Assembly: GCF_051622035.1 (NCBI RefSeq)
Contig: NC_135358.1
Location: 23,626,501 to 23,690,500 of the forward strand
Direction: 5' to 3'
Length of the DNA stretch: 64,000 nt
DNA from: Arctopsyche grandis
Taxonomy: Eukaryota; Arthropoda; Insecta; Trichoptera; Hydropsychidae
Made by a program: the position numbers and the translations under genes. Of this stretch, positions 12,201-24,236 are shown one piece after another. The notes under the pieces are model-generated. The model saw only the letters and a list, made by a program, of their open reading frames with translations, had not been told where the DNA came from and made no database searches. The stretch's first letter is position 1; the number at the start of each line of letters is the position of its first letter.

Positions 12201-15200
12201 AATTACAGAAAACAAAAATATCGGAAGGCAAAGATCGAAAATTGAAAGATCTTACGTCGAAAGATCAAAAAAAAAAGGGTGCATCGTAAACGGTACATAC
12301 TCAGTTAATTTGCACGAGCAGGATACAACAGGAACAAGAGGAACAGGCTTTTCCTCCCGTATTCTGCGCGCGCACATTAATACGGGAGGAAAAGCCTGTT
12401 CCTCTTGTTCCTGTTGTATCCTGCTCGCGCAAATTAAGTGAGTATGTACCGTTTACCATGCACCCTTTTTTTTTTTTGATTTTTCGACTTAAGATCTTTC
12501 GATTTTCGATCTCTGCCTTCCGATATTTGCGTTTTCGGCCGTTTCACATTCGGGCCCGTGAGGGAGACCGATATTTAAACTATAATAGTTTTTTGAGAAT
12601 TTTTACTTGGTCAATTAGTCAATTGATCAATGTCATATTATACAACGTTTAATAAAATAAATATGTTCTTTTAAAATTTTACATTTAAAAACGTGGATTG
12701 TTTTGGAAATCGTTCTAAAAAGTATGCGCGTGTATCACATGAAAACGTGGAAACCTAGCAAATGATAAGTCTTTACTTACTTACTAAGGAATCCTCTGTA
12801 TGCTATGTGTTTATGTGTTTGTATGCCAATGTTAACAGTTTAGTATGATTTACATTTTTATTACAGCTATTTCGAAATTTACAACGAGCGTGTGAGAGAT
12901 TTATTGGCAGCTGAAGATGTAGAAACTTCTACGGTGAACTATACTCGTAAGGATCTCAGAGTACGAGAACATCCCAAGAAAGGACCTTACGTCGAAGGTA
13001 ATGAAAAGTTAATCTTCATATTGGGTTTCATAAAAATAAAAATAAAAATTGCCTTTTTTAGAGTTGACCAATTTAGAAGTTAGTAGTGGTGAAGAGTTAT
13101 GTGCTGCTTGGTGGAATGGCGCTCGACGTAGAAGAACTGCATCTACGGCGACCAATGCACGTTCTAGCAGGTCTCACGCCTTGCTTACCATCAGAAAAAA
13201 TCTGCCCCATCCTCCAGTAGTGCTCACACTTCTTGATTTGGCTGGAAGGTGAAATTTTTTATATATATTTAGTTAGTCTAAAAAAAATTAAGATAGTATC
13301 ACTTAACATTACTTTTTCTTGGAGCTGGTATAACTACTGAATAGCATTAAATTTAACGATTATATATTAGAAACATGTATAGCTTTAAAAATCTTTACAT
13401 TCGTCTCTAACACTAATATACATACATATGTATATTAAAAATAGTGAGTGAGTGTAAATAACACTGTTCGACACGAAAAATGTTTCAGAGACGAGATATG
13501 ACTTTTCTTATAGATCTATGACCAGTAAACACGAATCTGGTAATAAAAAATGTTGATTGGCTCAAGATTTTTCTATATTTTGGTGTTGTTCGGTCGATGT
13601 ATCAAAATCCGTCAATTTTGTGTTCAAAATGAATATTGGAATCTATAGTCGGGTATTTTATCTTTCATTTGTAGTACTTTTCAGCTTTCAAATCTCTCTA
13701 AGTAGTCGACCAGTTCAAATCAAAAGTCAAAAGTACGTATTTTCACTTGGGATTTTTTCCCACTGTTAATACTATTTTATATTGAGTATTTTCTGTTGAA
13801 ACATGTTTATTGGGATAGTGATCTAGCTAAATTATTTTTTGTTTTCGTTTAAAATGGTTAATTGGAAGTGTGCTGAATTTTAAATCGGTAAAATTGCGAG
13901 TTAACATCTCGTACTATTATTTACTCGTATTAACACGAATCTGAATTGAACTAATAGGGATAATATATTAAATCACGAAAATTGACAGATTTTGATACAT
14001 CGACCGAACAACACCAAGATATAGAAAAATCGCGCGATTTAAAAAACACACATATCTACGAATCTCGAGCCAATCGACATTTTTTATTACCAGATACGTG
14101 TTCACTGGGCATAGATCTATAAGAAAAGTTATATCTCGTCTCTGAACCAAAGAAAAGTCGTTGTTTGTGGAACAGTGTAATTTGTGAAAAACAAAACCTC
14201 CATCGTAAACGATATATTTGCACACTTTCCAAAACATAATATGATACTTAAAACGAAATACACGTGTTTGTTGAGATACTCATTATGTATGTATATCATA
14301 TTACCATATTATGAATGCACTTTGCATCGAATCGATACACGAAAATCAAAATTAATGTACCGCATCGAATTCGAAATGATTTTGATCGAGTTCGAAATAT
14401 GTATGTGCAAACATAAAACATAATGATCAGCAATCAAACGCTTTTGTGAATATGAGAAATTCTGATATGGCAGTTTCAAAGTCATCGGAAATTTCACCTG
14501 GCATTAAGTATGGGATATAAACGTAGTATAGTCTATATATAAACGAATGTAGGGCTATATGAGTTGAAATGAACAGTAGCGTATTTGTATATATGTATGT
14601 ATGTATTTAATTGGAACATCAAGGTCCTTCTAAATTTGCCATTTGCCGAAATATTTATAGTACATATAATTATGAATAATTGGCATGTGACTTAAAATAG
14701 TAAATTTTCTAAAATTAAATCAGTTTGTTATCTATTTAGTTTAATTCTAGCTTCAAACCAATATACATATATACATATGTATGTAGGTACGTACACATTT
14801 GACACAATTTACCTTCCACGAATGTGTTTCTTTACTTCCTGCAAGATTATTTTCGAACTTTTGAAGCATTTCGACAAGGAATTATAAATTCGCACCCCCT
14901 TGGGAAATACTTCTTCCATATTTTGTTTTTTAACCCCAAATACGGTGACAAAATCTTGCATGAATTAAAAATTTGCATATTGTATGAGTTAAAAATGATT
15001 TTTTTTAAGTGATTCTTCATATTTCAAATATTTCATAATCACTCGAAAAATGATTGGATCTATTTTATAATAAATATCTGGAAATTTGTAATTTTTTTAT
15101 TAATTTTTAACTATCATTTTCCGTGTACTTTTACCAAATATTTTGATAAATATTTTAAAAATGTTATTTGTCATTAATGGCTTGATATATTCAATAATCT

Positions 15201-18200
15201 TTTAAATATTTTAGCGAGAGGCCGAGTAGAGCTAATCAGAGTTTACCTCGTCAAAAAGAGGGTGCAAACATCAACAAGTCTTTAGTAGCTTTGGCCAATG
15301 TAATATCAGCACTTGGTAAGTCCAAGAACACTTAACAGAATGATATTGTAAACATATACATATATCTAGACATTAATTGCTGTTGTATGTATCCGTTATA
15401 GTGTCTGCTGGTCCACGCGGTATTGGTTACGTGCCTTATAGGGATTCCGTGTTGACTTGGTTGCTGAAGGACACGTTAAGCGGTGGTGCCACGACTGTTA
15501 TGATTGCTAGTGAGTTTGAAGATAATTTTTATTGCGATAAAATAGCCCTTAGATTGATATAGTGGTTCTCGATGACAAAGTTAAATTGGAAAGAAAAATG
15601 AAGTGTTCGTCCGTTTGTGGATGTGGATGTGTCGGGGTAATCGCAGTTGTTGAAAGTTTCCCTTGAGGATTTAACAGTGTAATGGCACGCGATATCCACA
15701 AATGTTGACTATAAAACATATTCACACCAGCAAAGGTCACAAATCGATATGTGGGGGTTGTTTAATGGGTTGAGCGATAGCGAATCTCTTCCCTTCGGAG
15801 TCAGATTTGTCTTTTATATACCATACAATGCTTATAATTGTAAATTTCTAGTATGTATTTAGTCCTAGAAATTTTATATATGTATGTATGTAAAGAATAT
15901 AATATAATATTTTTTACTGTGAATGTTTCAGTATTTTAAAGTTTTTAATACTTAATAATATTTTATTTTGCAGCCATTCTATTTAATATGATAAAGGTAA
16001 GTTAAATATATGAGCCGTTATATTTGATACTGGCGGCAAGTCTACTCTTTTTCGAGGAATATCTCGCAAAACATTAAATATAATGTTTTGTGTTTTACAA
16101 TATTTAAAAATACTAGTGGCCTGTAATACGTTTATTCTACTTTTACGAGATTCTGGACATATTGAATTAAAATAAGTGGTAACAATTTGTGAATCAAGTC
16201 AAACAGAAGTAGTGTTTTTGGAACTGAAAATTGGACTTCCGCCACTTTAAAATATAACGGTGCAATTAAAAAATAAGTAAATGGAATACTTATTTTTTAA
16301 TTGCACTTAAAATGTAAAATAACAACATTATTTAAATAATAACTCAAATCAAAAATAATTTAAATATATCGTTTTATAAAAAATTTAAACAAATATGAAA
16401 TATTGTATAATTAATTCAATATTGTATTTTCACATTTTATTATGATATATAATATACATAAATTATTTTTGGAAAGATGGGATTGAAATCCAATCCAATA
16501 GAGTGGTGAAAGTTTTGAAATAATTCGTTATTTGATTAGTTCATTATTAATTTTTTTTTTCTTTAAAAATCAATTCCTTAACACCAATTTATTTTTAATG
16601 CACTGAATTACATGTTGTTTTGTTACTATTTCGATTTTTCATTATATTTATCATAAAATTTACTTCATATAGAGAAACCTTTTGGGCTCATTGGTGCCTG
16701 TGATCCCTTACCCAAGTATTATATGTATTCTGTACAGGGCTTTTCTTCCCATGTAACACGGTGGAGCGTCGTTCCGGCACCTTTTTGTCTCAGCATGATT
16801 TATGTTTCAAACGAATATTCTATATAATATAATGTTTTCCAATAAAATCTTGACAAGAAGTGGATTCCGGCACATTTTGTTGAAAAAAAAGCCCCGATAG
16901 TGTATATAATATGTCTTTAAATATACATATTATGTACGTACCTATATAGCAAAATATTTATGCTGTTAATTTCATAAAATTTTATTAATACTTATAAACC
17001 AAAGTTGAAATTGAAATACATATTGAATGAAACACTAATTATGTATATTAACGTTATGAATGATTTCAGCTGTGTCGCCGTCGTCAGCGTGCTACTCGGA
17101 AACTGTGAACACGATGAGGTGGGCAGCACGTGCAGCTCGCATTCCGCCAGGACTGTCACGTGCTCCTGATGCGCCACATGAACGTGTTCTAAGACAACTA
17201 CGTGCAGAAGTAGCAAGGTTGCGTGCCCTGTTAGCCTCAGCCACAACTAATAACACTTCAGTAAATTTCATCCTCAATGTATGCTTTACATCTATAATAT
17301 CCAATTCATCAATAATTTGACTATTTTAGAATCCCGAACAATCGCCAAATTTAGAAGAACCGAGCGAAATGTCAGAACCAACTTTGAAGCATGAAGCGGA
17401 GAGTTCAACGCAAGCTAAGTTGAATGAAGGAGAAGATTCTTTAGATTCATTAGCATCTTCAAGGATCAGTTTGGCTAGTATGGATACTTTATCAGGAAAT
17501 AATAGCAATCCATCTACACAAGGGTCTAATCTCAATTCTAGCCAAGCCGAAGATCTCTTTGGACCGAGGCTTCATAGAGCTGGAAGTGCTCATGACGTAA
17601 AACCTTCAGTACCTCTCAGAAGTAAAAAGCGGCAGTACAGCTCTCACGAAGTACTACCTTCAAATGATAAACAGAATAAGAAATCCATTAAAAATACTAA
17701 AAATCAAACGAAACCTTCAAAAGCAGATGTACAAGATAAGAGTAAAGAAACCCCTAAACAAAAAGTAACAATAACTTATCAACCGTTCAATAAAAGAGCT
17801 GAGATTGTAGCATCAGTTACAGATAGACTGTATTCAAAGTTGAAAAAGAAAGAAGAGGAGAAGGTTCAAAAACCTCCAACACCGACAATAGAACGAAAAT
17901 CAAGTCAACCGTTGAGTGAATTGCAAATTTGTAATAATGCAAGAAAAAGATTGTACGATTTGAGCTATAGGGCTTTGAAGGCTTCGCGTCGTTATAAAGT
18001 TGTCCCAGCTGAAACTCAAACGGAAAAACCCTCCTCTCTGAGGGTTAAAGAAGTTGGCACTGATGTACCAAATGATATTGAAATTTTTTCTAAAGATCAT
18101 TCTGATAAAATGTTCAAAAGTGTATCAACTTCTACTGAAATTCAGACGATGCTATGTAAAGAAGTTTCAGTTGGTAGAATTGGTGGATCTATTCATATTA

Positions 18201-19810
18201 ACGATGCTAGCATTGAAACTGACAAAGCACCCGAGACGTCTAACTTAATTATGACCAGAACTTGTGGTAATATGACTGAAGAAGTTTGTAATTTCAGCAC
18301 AATTGCCACTCAAACTCAAGAAGCACCTCCAAGGAAGAAACATTCTTCTTTCACAAAGTATCTAAAAGTGCCCCCAACGCTACAGACCAAAGTTAATGAT
18401 GGCAAGTCATCACCTACTGTATTAAATATAAGCATATCACACGATTGCAATAATTTAGAAAACGAATTAGATTGTATATCAGACGATAGTCTGGAATTGG
18501 AAGCAAAATCGAGTGATGCTAAACGACTAGCTGCACCTCCAGATCTTCTCAATCATAATTCGAATGAAAATATATCCTGTATTGATAGTAATAAATCAGA
18601 CTGCTCAAATGAAATACATAATAAAAATAAACATGTAATTGAAATAAAAAAACCGAATAGTTTCATACGTAAACCAGAACAAAATGAAACTGATAAGAGT
18701 ATTATGGATAAAGACAAAAAGTTGAATAACAATTCTATACAATCTAAATCAATTCAAGTGGTTCATGAAGCAACATCTACTGATTTTATCGATGATTTAT
18801 ACGTACCATTGCCAAGAATATTCTTTAATACAGAGTACTGTGTAGATCATTGGCCGACTATGAAAAATATAATCTTGGGAAGAAATGAAAATATATATCC
18901 TTATAATATAAAATTGTCACCTGCAAAGGAGCCATCGAATAAAAGACGACTCTCTAAAACAGTGTCATGGAAAAATGAAGTTGAAAATCACACTGTGCCA
19001 TCAACAAGCTCAATAAGACATTCGATAATGAAAAAATCACCAAAAAATTATAATTATAGCAGTGAATCAGATGCAATAGATAGTGATGATATTAAATGCG
19101 AAGATGTCTCTGACAGTGATACAAGTACAGATTATTTTAAGGGAATATATTGCTGGGGTGATAAGGCACCATTTATTACTCCACGTAAAAGAAAACGTAT
19201 TAAACATTCGTCTCATAACAAAGGCTGTACTCAATATGCCAAAGTAACATCTGAATTCATAACTGAAGCTACAAATCTAGTATCAGCTTTGACAAAGGTG
19301 TCGGATAAAATAAAGGAACCGACTTGTAATAATCTATATGTTTCTCCAAGTTGTAATGCTTCATTACACGCTAAGGACGAAACTAAAAATGTTTCCAAAA
19401 TTGAAGACATTGCTACTTCGATCGAAAATATTGTCAAATCGATGAATTGCTCTCGTATAATTAACGATTCGTTAGTAAATAGCGATGAGCACAACAAAAA
19501 GTTTTCCATATCAAACGATGATAGGTTGGAAGCTATTGAAAAAGATCTGTTGGATTCACTGAGTAGGCTTGAGAGTTGTAGGAAAACAAGTAATGAATAT
19601 TTTAATACTGTGAATGATCGCTACAGACAGAAGTTTAATAGAACTTTGCCAAATGTTCCAAGTACACCTTGTTCTGATGAAAATTCGTCATATAAGTATA
19701 CGAGACGATATCCGAGTGATTATTTGAAACAGTTATTGGAATTGAGGAAAGATCTAGTGGAGTCGACAAAACGAGATGAAGATATTTGTAAAAGTTTTCA
19801 AATGAAGTGA
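6278..19810 (+). CDS. kinesin-3 family motor protein (KIF16A/STARD9-like head, long unstructured tail)
   Basis: Ten exons: 6278-6324, 6399-6477, 6557-6667, 7684-7880, 12867-12997, 13062-13248, 15215-15315, 15402-15509, 17070-17260, 17330-19810. The exon sum is 3633 nt, i.e. 1210 residues plus stop, which supports the model. The N-terminal motor (about residues 1-350) starts [16 protein letters not shown]. It has the P-loop GQSASGKT (canonical GQTGSGKT), switch I with NARSSRSHA, switch II LLDLAGSER, and the kinesin-3 signatures [14 protein letters not shown] and [15 protein letters not shown] short neck coil ([16 protein letters not shown]) follows. The last exon encodes about 826 residues rich in Ser, Lys, Asn and Asp. 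I see no FHA, PX, START or PH domain in it. The segment [16 protein letters not shown] resembles KIF16A/STARD9 more than KIF16B. Expected role: microtubule plus-end motor; its cargo cannot be read. Translation probably starts at 6278, because the conserved beta-1 strand follows immediately. Confidence 0.92.
7203..7454. mobile_element. MITE with TATATGAGC...GCTCATATA ends, copy 1
   Basis: The terminal inverted repeats start TATATGAGCCGTTATATTTG and end with the imperfect complement. The internal sequence matches, in inverted orientation, the copy at 16007-16262 in another intron of the same kinesin gene. There is no coding capacity, so it is non-autonomous. The TA-rich ends would suit a Tc1/mariner-like TA target, but the family is not identified. 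Confidence 0.75.
8690..8880 (-). repeat. interspersed repeat family A, copy 1
   Basis: Homologous to 29320-29465 and 58345-58530, which are in the opposite orientation. Shared blocks include AGATGTATTGTGAACATAA and AATAAAAAGCAT next to an A-rich tail with AAAATCAAAA. The tail suggests a LINE or SINE 3' end. Orientation is given with the A-rich tail as 3'. Confidence 0.75.
10244..10370. mobile_element. small palindromic MITE
   Basis: Two arms of about 35 bp, beginning ATATCACGATTYGCACTAGT, are inverted around a spacer of about 50 bp. No coding capacity. Only one copy was seen in the window. Confidence 0.7.
11696..12041. mobile_element. solo LTR (gypsy-type) with GTAT target duplication
   Basis: A 346-bp block starts TGTAACG and ends GCAACA (the TG...CA rule), flanked on both sides by GTAT (11692-11695 and 12042-12045). 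Inside are a TATA-like CTTTATAAGG near 11910 and an AATAAA near 11979. This is the expected promoter/polyA layout of an LTR. No internal gag-pol sequence or second LTR is present, so it is a solo LTR. The 4-bp duplication suits Ty3/gypsy. Confidence 0.78.
12065..12170. repeat. fragment related to foldback arm
   Basis: A stretch with several TCGAAAGATC and CGGAAAGCAAAGATCG words matches the arm of the adjacent foldback element but lacks its terminus. It may be a remnant of an earlier copy or an aberrant extension. Confidence 0.65.
12174..12570. mobile_element. palindromic foldback element, copy 1
   Basis: A nearly perfect inverted repeat along its whole length. The ends are CGGTCTCCGTGACGAGCC and its imperfect complement. 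Arms of about 185 bp meet at a short centre that includes CTGCGCGCGCAC. The arms contain TCGAAAGATC subrepeats, an A8/T10 block and the GAACAAGAGGAACAGGC block. Open frames here are artefacts of the palindrome. No clear target duplication was found for this copy. Confidence 0.88.
13445..14190. mobile_element. foldback element with arms of about 180-210 bp, in kinesin intron 6
   Basis: 13445-13625 and 13975-14190 are inverted copies of each other. Shared blocks include TTCAGAGACGAGATAT, CTTATAGATCTATG, GGTAATAAAAAATGT and GTTCGGTCGATGTATCAAAA. A spacer of about 350 bp separates them. No coding capacity was found. Open frames within it are not believed. Confidence 0.78.
16007..16262. mobile_element. 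MITE with TATATGAGC ends, copy 2 (inverted relative to copy 1)
   Basis: It begins TATATGAGCCGTTATATTTG and matches 7203-7454 in reverse orientation, including ATATCTCGCAAAACATTAAA and the segment around TTCTGGACATAT. The right end is degraded (TATAACGGTGCA). It lies in kinesin intron 8. Confidence 0.75.
16735..16896. mobile_element. possible hAT-type MITE
   Basis: It begins CAGGGCTTTT and ends AAAAAGCCCCG. The two flanking 8-mers (ATTCTGTA, ATAGTGTA) match at 6 of 8 positions. Internal TTCCGGCAC words sit near both ends. The assignment is tentative because both the end and the duplication are imperfect. Confidence 0.45.
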
Positions 19811-20309
19811 CAACATTCAATATGTATGTTTATTGTTGTTATATATGAGTGAAGTGATCATTGCAGTATGTAAGTATGTAAAATATATGCAACGTGGTAA
19901 TGTAGATCTCCGAAAACCACAAACAAAGTTATTCAAATCAATCTTTTGTAATAAAAAATAAACAACCGGACATTATTATTTGAATAAATTTTTATAGTCA
20001 TTTAATGATTTTGAAAAAAATATCTTAATTTTTTTTAGGCCGATCCAAGGTACGTCATTGATGATATGTTAGCTAAAATGATAAATATTTTGGAAAGTAC
20101 ATACATATGATTTGTCAGTGTAAATTATTATGTAAAGTATAAATAAATTTTGACGAATTGAATAAAATTTCAATGAACTTATCAATTAGATGTCTACAAA
20201 GTTTTGATTTATTAATTAGAAAAATAAATTAATGATTTAATTGTACAATTAATAAATGATATAAAAAAAACAAAACATTCTGTACATATTAATTGTTGCT
20301 AAACACCAA
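19811..20309. other. kinesin/P450 convergent intergenic spacer
   Basis: 500 bp between the kinesin stop and the stop of the convergent P450. AATAAA signals near 19953-19965 could serve the kinesin transcript. Nothing else was seen. Confidence 0.6.
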
Positions 20310-22101
20310 TTATTTTATACGTTTAGTTAATTTTAACATCATATCCTTTGGAGTCATCAATAAGGATTTATTGATAACTTCCAATGTGTTTTCTTTCTTT
20401 GTCCCAATGCTAACATTGTAATGTTGTAATATGGACAATAACGCTATGCGTATTTGCAACATAGCAAGTGGTTTTCCTGCAATGAAATAAAAGTTTATTT
20501 TTAAATTTAATACAGGTATAAATGAATAAATAAATGGATAAAATTGATACCTATGCAGATGCGAGGTCCTTCTCCAAAACTCAAAAATGAAAAATTGCTT
20601 CTTGACGTATTTGGCGAAAATCTATCTGGATTAAATTTTTCAGGATCAGGATATATATTTGGATCATTTTGAATACCCAAAGTTGATATTACAACAGGCG
20701 TGCCCTTTTCTATGACGACATTTGAATTTGGAATAATATATTCTTTTGTACATATACGAAACAATTGAGGAATCGGGGGATGTAAACGTAGACTTTCTGC
20801 AATTTTTTTATATTTAATTAGTTAATGTATTATTTCTTCTTTATAAATGCAAAGAGATGGTTTTAAATACCCTGTATAACTTGCTCCATGTAAGTCATTT
20901 CGATGAGAACTTCATATGACACTTTTCCATTATGTTTCTGTAGCACGTCATCAATTTCTTTGGATAGTTTACTTTGAATTTCAGGATGTTTAGCCAATTC
21001 ATAAAATAAAAATCCTGAAGATGTTGAAGCAGTTTCAAACCCACCAACGAAGAAACCAAAAGCTTGTGCCGTTATTTCGAGCATGTTTAAATGGATATCC
21101 AACATTTCATTATATTGTATATCCACTGTATCTGCAAAATAAATATAAAGCCATTTACGATAACTTACTTTAGTATATATATAATTATTTATTGTCTTGA
21201 CGTTTAAATATGCATACTATATACCAATAAACTCATCAATATTTTCATTGCCTCGTAGGTGCATCAAAAATTGTAACAGGTCATTTTTAACTATGTTGTT
21301 TTTTTCTCTATATTTTGCAGTATCCTCAATCATATTTATGAAGAAGTTTGTGACACTTTTATCTAAAATTAAACCGTTTATTATTTTATACAGTTCTGGA
21401 ACGAACAATGCAATGAACATGTTAATTCTTTTTTTTGTAGTAACTTCGAAGACTTTTTTTCCAATATTTCTAAATTCAGCATCAGGACATTTGAAACTAT
21501 TACTATCAATTCCAAAAGCACAAGAAGTTATAACGTCAGTTGTAAATTTTGCCACTGTATCTTTTATATCAACGTCTAGTCCCGATTCTGCAAAACTTTT
21601 CAAATGCTCGGTGAGTTCTTCACCACATTTTGAAATTCCTTCAAACATAAGTTTCATCTTATTGGGTGTGAAAGCGGCATTCAATTTCGTCCTAATTCTC
21701 TTCCATTTGGTTCCGTTGACGTTGAATAAGTGGTTCATCAAAGGCTGAGTTTTCTCATTAAAATAGAATCCGTGATCGGTGAAGTAGACGAAGTTGGCAG
21801 CAAGAACATCTTTGATTAGATCGATGTCGTTGATTATAATAGCCGGTCTGTGGAACAGATATATCCCTGCAAACGGCAAATCTTTCGTCTTTTCGTAAAG
21901 ATACTTGAAATGAGCTCCCAAGTGATGTCGTTTGGTAAACAACTCGACCATATTTCCAAATATGAATGTTGGCTTGGGTCCTTTTACTTTTTTGAATTTC
22001 CAATAATTGTATTTGTCACGAAGGAGTATGATGACGATCGGTATCATTAAAACGATAAATGTTGTAAAATAACTGAGAATTAGGATGATGGTTGACGCCA
22101 T
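20310..22101 (-). CDS. cytochrome P450, CYP6-like (clan 3), intact
   Basis: Four exons read from the high coordinate: 22101-21225, 21131-20871, 20796-20551, 20476-20310. The sum is 1551 nt, i.e. 516 residues. All three introns are phase 1. The N-terminal hydrophobic anchor (about residues 4-25) predicts a microsomal enzyme facing the cytosol. Next comes the proline-rich KKVKGPKPTFIFGN hinge and the C-helix WKRIR. Exon 2 carries the I-helix GGFETASTS. Exon 3 carries the K-helix ESLR, the PDRF motif and the heme loop FGEGPRICIG with its cysteine ligand. Exon 4 continues KPLAMLQIR. The start MASTI is preferred over an upstream in-frame MHSFST because it begins the anchor, as in the paralogues. 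Expected role: NADPH-reductase-dependent monooxygenase, typically for xenobiotics or plant compounds. The substrate is unknown. Confidence 0.93.
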
Positions 22102-22559
22102 GGTTGAAAATGAATGCAAACGTCAACCCGGCTAACGGTATTACGAGCACTGAGCAATCTGACAGTGTTTGTTCTTTGTTGACAGATAATTTTTATCAAT
22201 TTTTTTTGTTTGATAGTCATGTACATATTTATTATATATGTACAGTTCGGTTTTTTATTGCCGATATTGTTATAATAAACGCTTTGAATTCAAGCGGCGT
22301 GTGACCCTAGCTGTGGAATGCAATCCACACCATGTGACCATGCGAATATGCGAATACGCGCATGCGAATATCGACGTTTTTATTATATAGATTTTCGAAT
22401 TATAAATACATTTGACTACACACACAAATTTGCTTTTCATTATTTATTTTTTCCATAATTAATTATTAAAGGGAGAAGTCTATTTGTCACGAATTGAAAC
22501 TATTTTTTTTTTACAATGGACATATGTATCATTAGTTTGCTAAACGAACCAACCGGGGC

Positions 22560-23870
22560 GCTTTAGCTATAATGAAAAATATCAAGGACCCGAACCGGAA
22601 CCTAACCGAAAACCGAAACCGAACAGATATTTTTTTTCGGTTAGGTAAAATTAATATACGTATACACTTTGGGAAAATTTATTTAAAAAAACAAAATTTA
22701 TTATAGTAGATAGAATGCAAACAGACACCGGGAATCCAACCTTGGATGGAGAGGTGATAGAAAGAGTAAAAAGATTCAAATACCTGGGTACCTGGCTGAA
22801 TGAAGAGATGAACCCAGATGAAGATCTAAGAATCCGCATCGAGATGGCTAGAACAACATTTTTAAAAATGAATTCGGAGCTTACAAACAAGCATCTCAAT
22901 CTTCATACGCGGTTGAGATTCGCGAAGAACTACGTCTGGACAGTATTACTACACGGATGTGAGACGTGGACTCTGAAGACCAAGATGATCAGCCGCATAG
23001 AAGCTTTTGAGATGTGGGTCTATAGGTGTATGCTGAAGATTCCGTGGACCAAAAAGATATCAAACGAAGCTGTCCTCGCCATGATGGGGAGAGGCAGGGA
23101 ACTTGTTTCTGTCATCATCACCTCGGACACATGATACGGGGTTCAAAATACGAATTTCTCCATTCGATAACCATGGGGAAAACAAATCTAATATGATCAA
23201 ATTTGTCAACTTGTTAGAAACCGAAATAGACAAAGAAAACCATAATATTAATTATGAAACAAATATGCTACCTTCCGTTGGGAACTATTCTTTCCCTCAT
23301 CTCATCGGAATAAAATGTGATTCTATTAACGATTCCGATTTAAATACAATTATATGTGAAGCTTGCGAGTTTTCATTGAACTCATTATATATCATATATA
23401 TCAATGAACACATTATAATTTGGCTATCAATAGTGCGCGAATCAAACACCCGTGAACGAAAAAGCAAGAGTAAATACACCCATACCTGTAAAAATTAGCT
23501 TCTAGAATAAAACAAATTACTACATAGATTCTTTCTAAACTGTTGTCGCACTTTTGTTCCTAAATGCGGGGCCCGATATAGAGAAAGTCAAAGAAAGTCA
23601 GAGAAAGTCAAAAAACATGTATTTTGTCTGCATTTTTAGCTACACCAGAATCCACCCTCTATTCCGCAGTGCACCAGCGGCAAGCTGCACACGCTAGGAA
23701 ATATTCTTTGACATTTTAATTATGTATATGATCACAATAAGTTATAGCGAAAAGCCGTATAAAGAGAGGTATAGACAGAGTGGGTGTACATATTTACATT
23801 AACTTGCTAATATTTAAATACAAGAGAACCGAAAACCGGAACTGAACGGATATCGTTTTATTTTATTTAT
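22560..23870. mobile_element. degraded retroelement island
   Basis: Similar CCGAAAAC-rich stretches (near 22598-22627 and 23828-23852) flank a segment holding a LINE reverse transcriptase remnant and low-complexity DNA. It is probably an old composite insertion between the two minus-strand P450s. The exact limits are not resolvable. Confidence 0.45.
22715..23196 (+). pseudogene. non-LTR retrotransposon reverse transcriptase, C-terminal remnant
   Basis: The segment reads RFKYLGTWLNEEM, then LRFAKNYVWTVLLHGCETWTL and EAFEMWVYRCMLKIPWTKK. This is the typical end of a LINE RT ORF after the polymerase core. After about residue 130 a frameshift moves the continuation to another frame (HHHLGHMIRGSKYEFLHSI), which ends at TGA 23194-23196. 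The catalytic FADD box and the endonuclease are absent, so it is 5'-truncated and dead. The same LINE type appears at 63640-64000. Confidence 0.85.
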
Positions 23871-24236
23871 TTTTTTAATTTGTACATACGTACCTAAAAT
23901 ATTAATATATTCGTTAATATTTTTATTTATAAGCAAATAAAATTAATGAATACACAAAAAATAAATAAATTTGATTGCATTCGTATTTTGTTTATTTTTT
24001 ATTTAAATCGTAAAAAAACAGCAGATTGTATATAAAATATAGCACATGATGTTTTAATTATAAGTAATGTAATTATTTTGAATAGATATAATCACTTTAC
24101 TTATAATCAAAATATTTGATTTGAAGAGCTTGTTCAATTTCTAATTTCATTTGGCTGAAACCATAAATTATAGTTACATACATAAGTTTACTGCAGCAAT
24201 AAGTATATGTATGTATTTCAGTTTGAATTTTAAAAA

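Larger units (their letters stand above)
7881..12866 (+). other. kinesin intron 4 (5 kb), host of several insertions
   Basis: The intron runs from GTACCC to TTACAG. It holds a GC-rich hairpin at about 8328-8356, a repeat copy at 8690-8880, a small MITE at 10244-10370, a solo LTR at 11696-12041 and a palindromic foldback element at 12174-12570. It also holds blocks rich in GTCG words at 10500-10850 that may be transposon remnants. No additional exon was recognised. Confidence 0.7.

Noticed and set aside
17900-18552. Minus- and alternate-frame ORFs inside the kinesin tail exon
   Set aside because: Shadows of the 813-codon open frame of the last kinesin exon.
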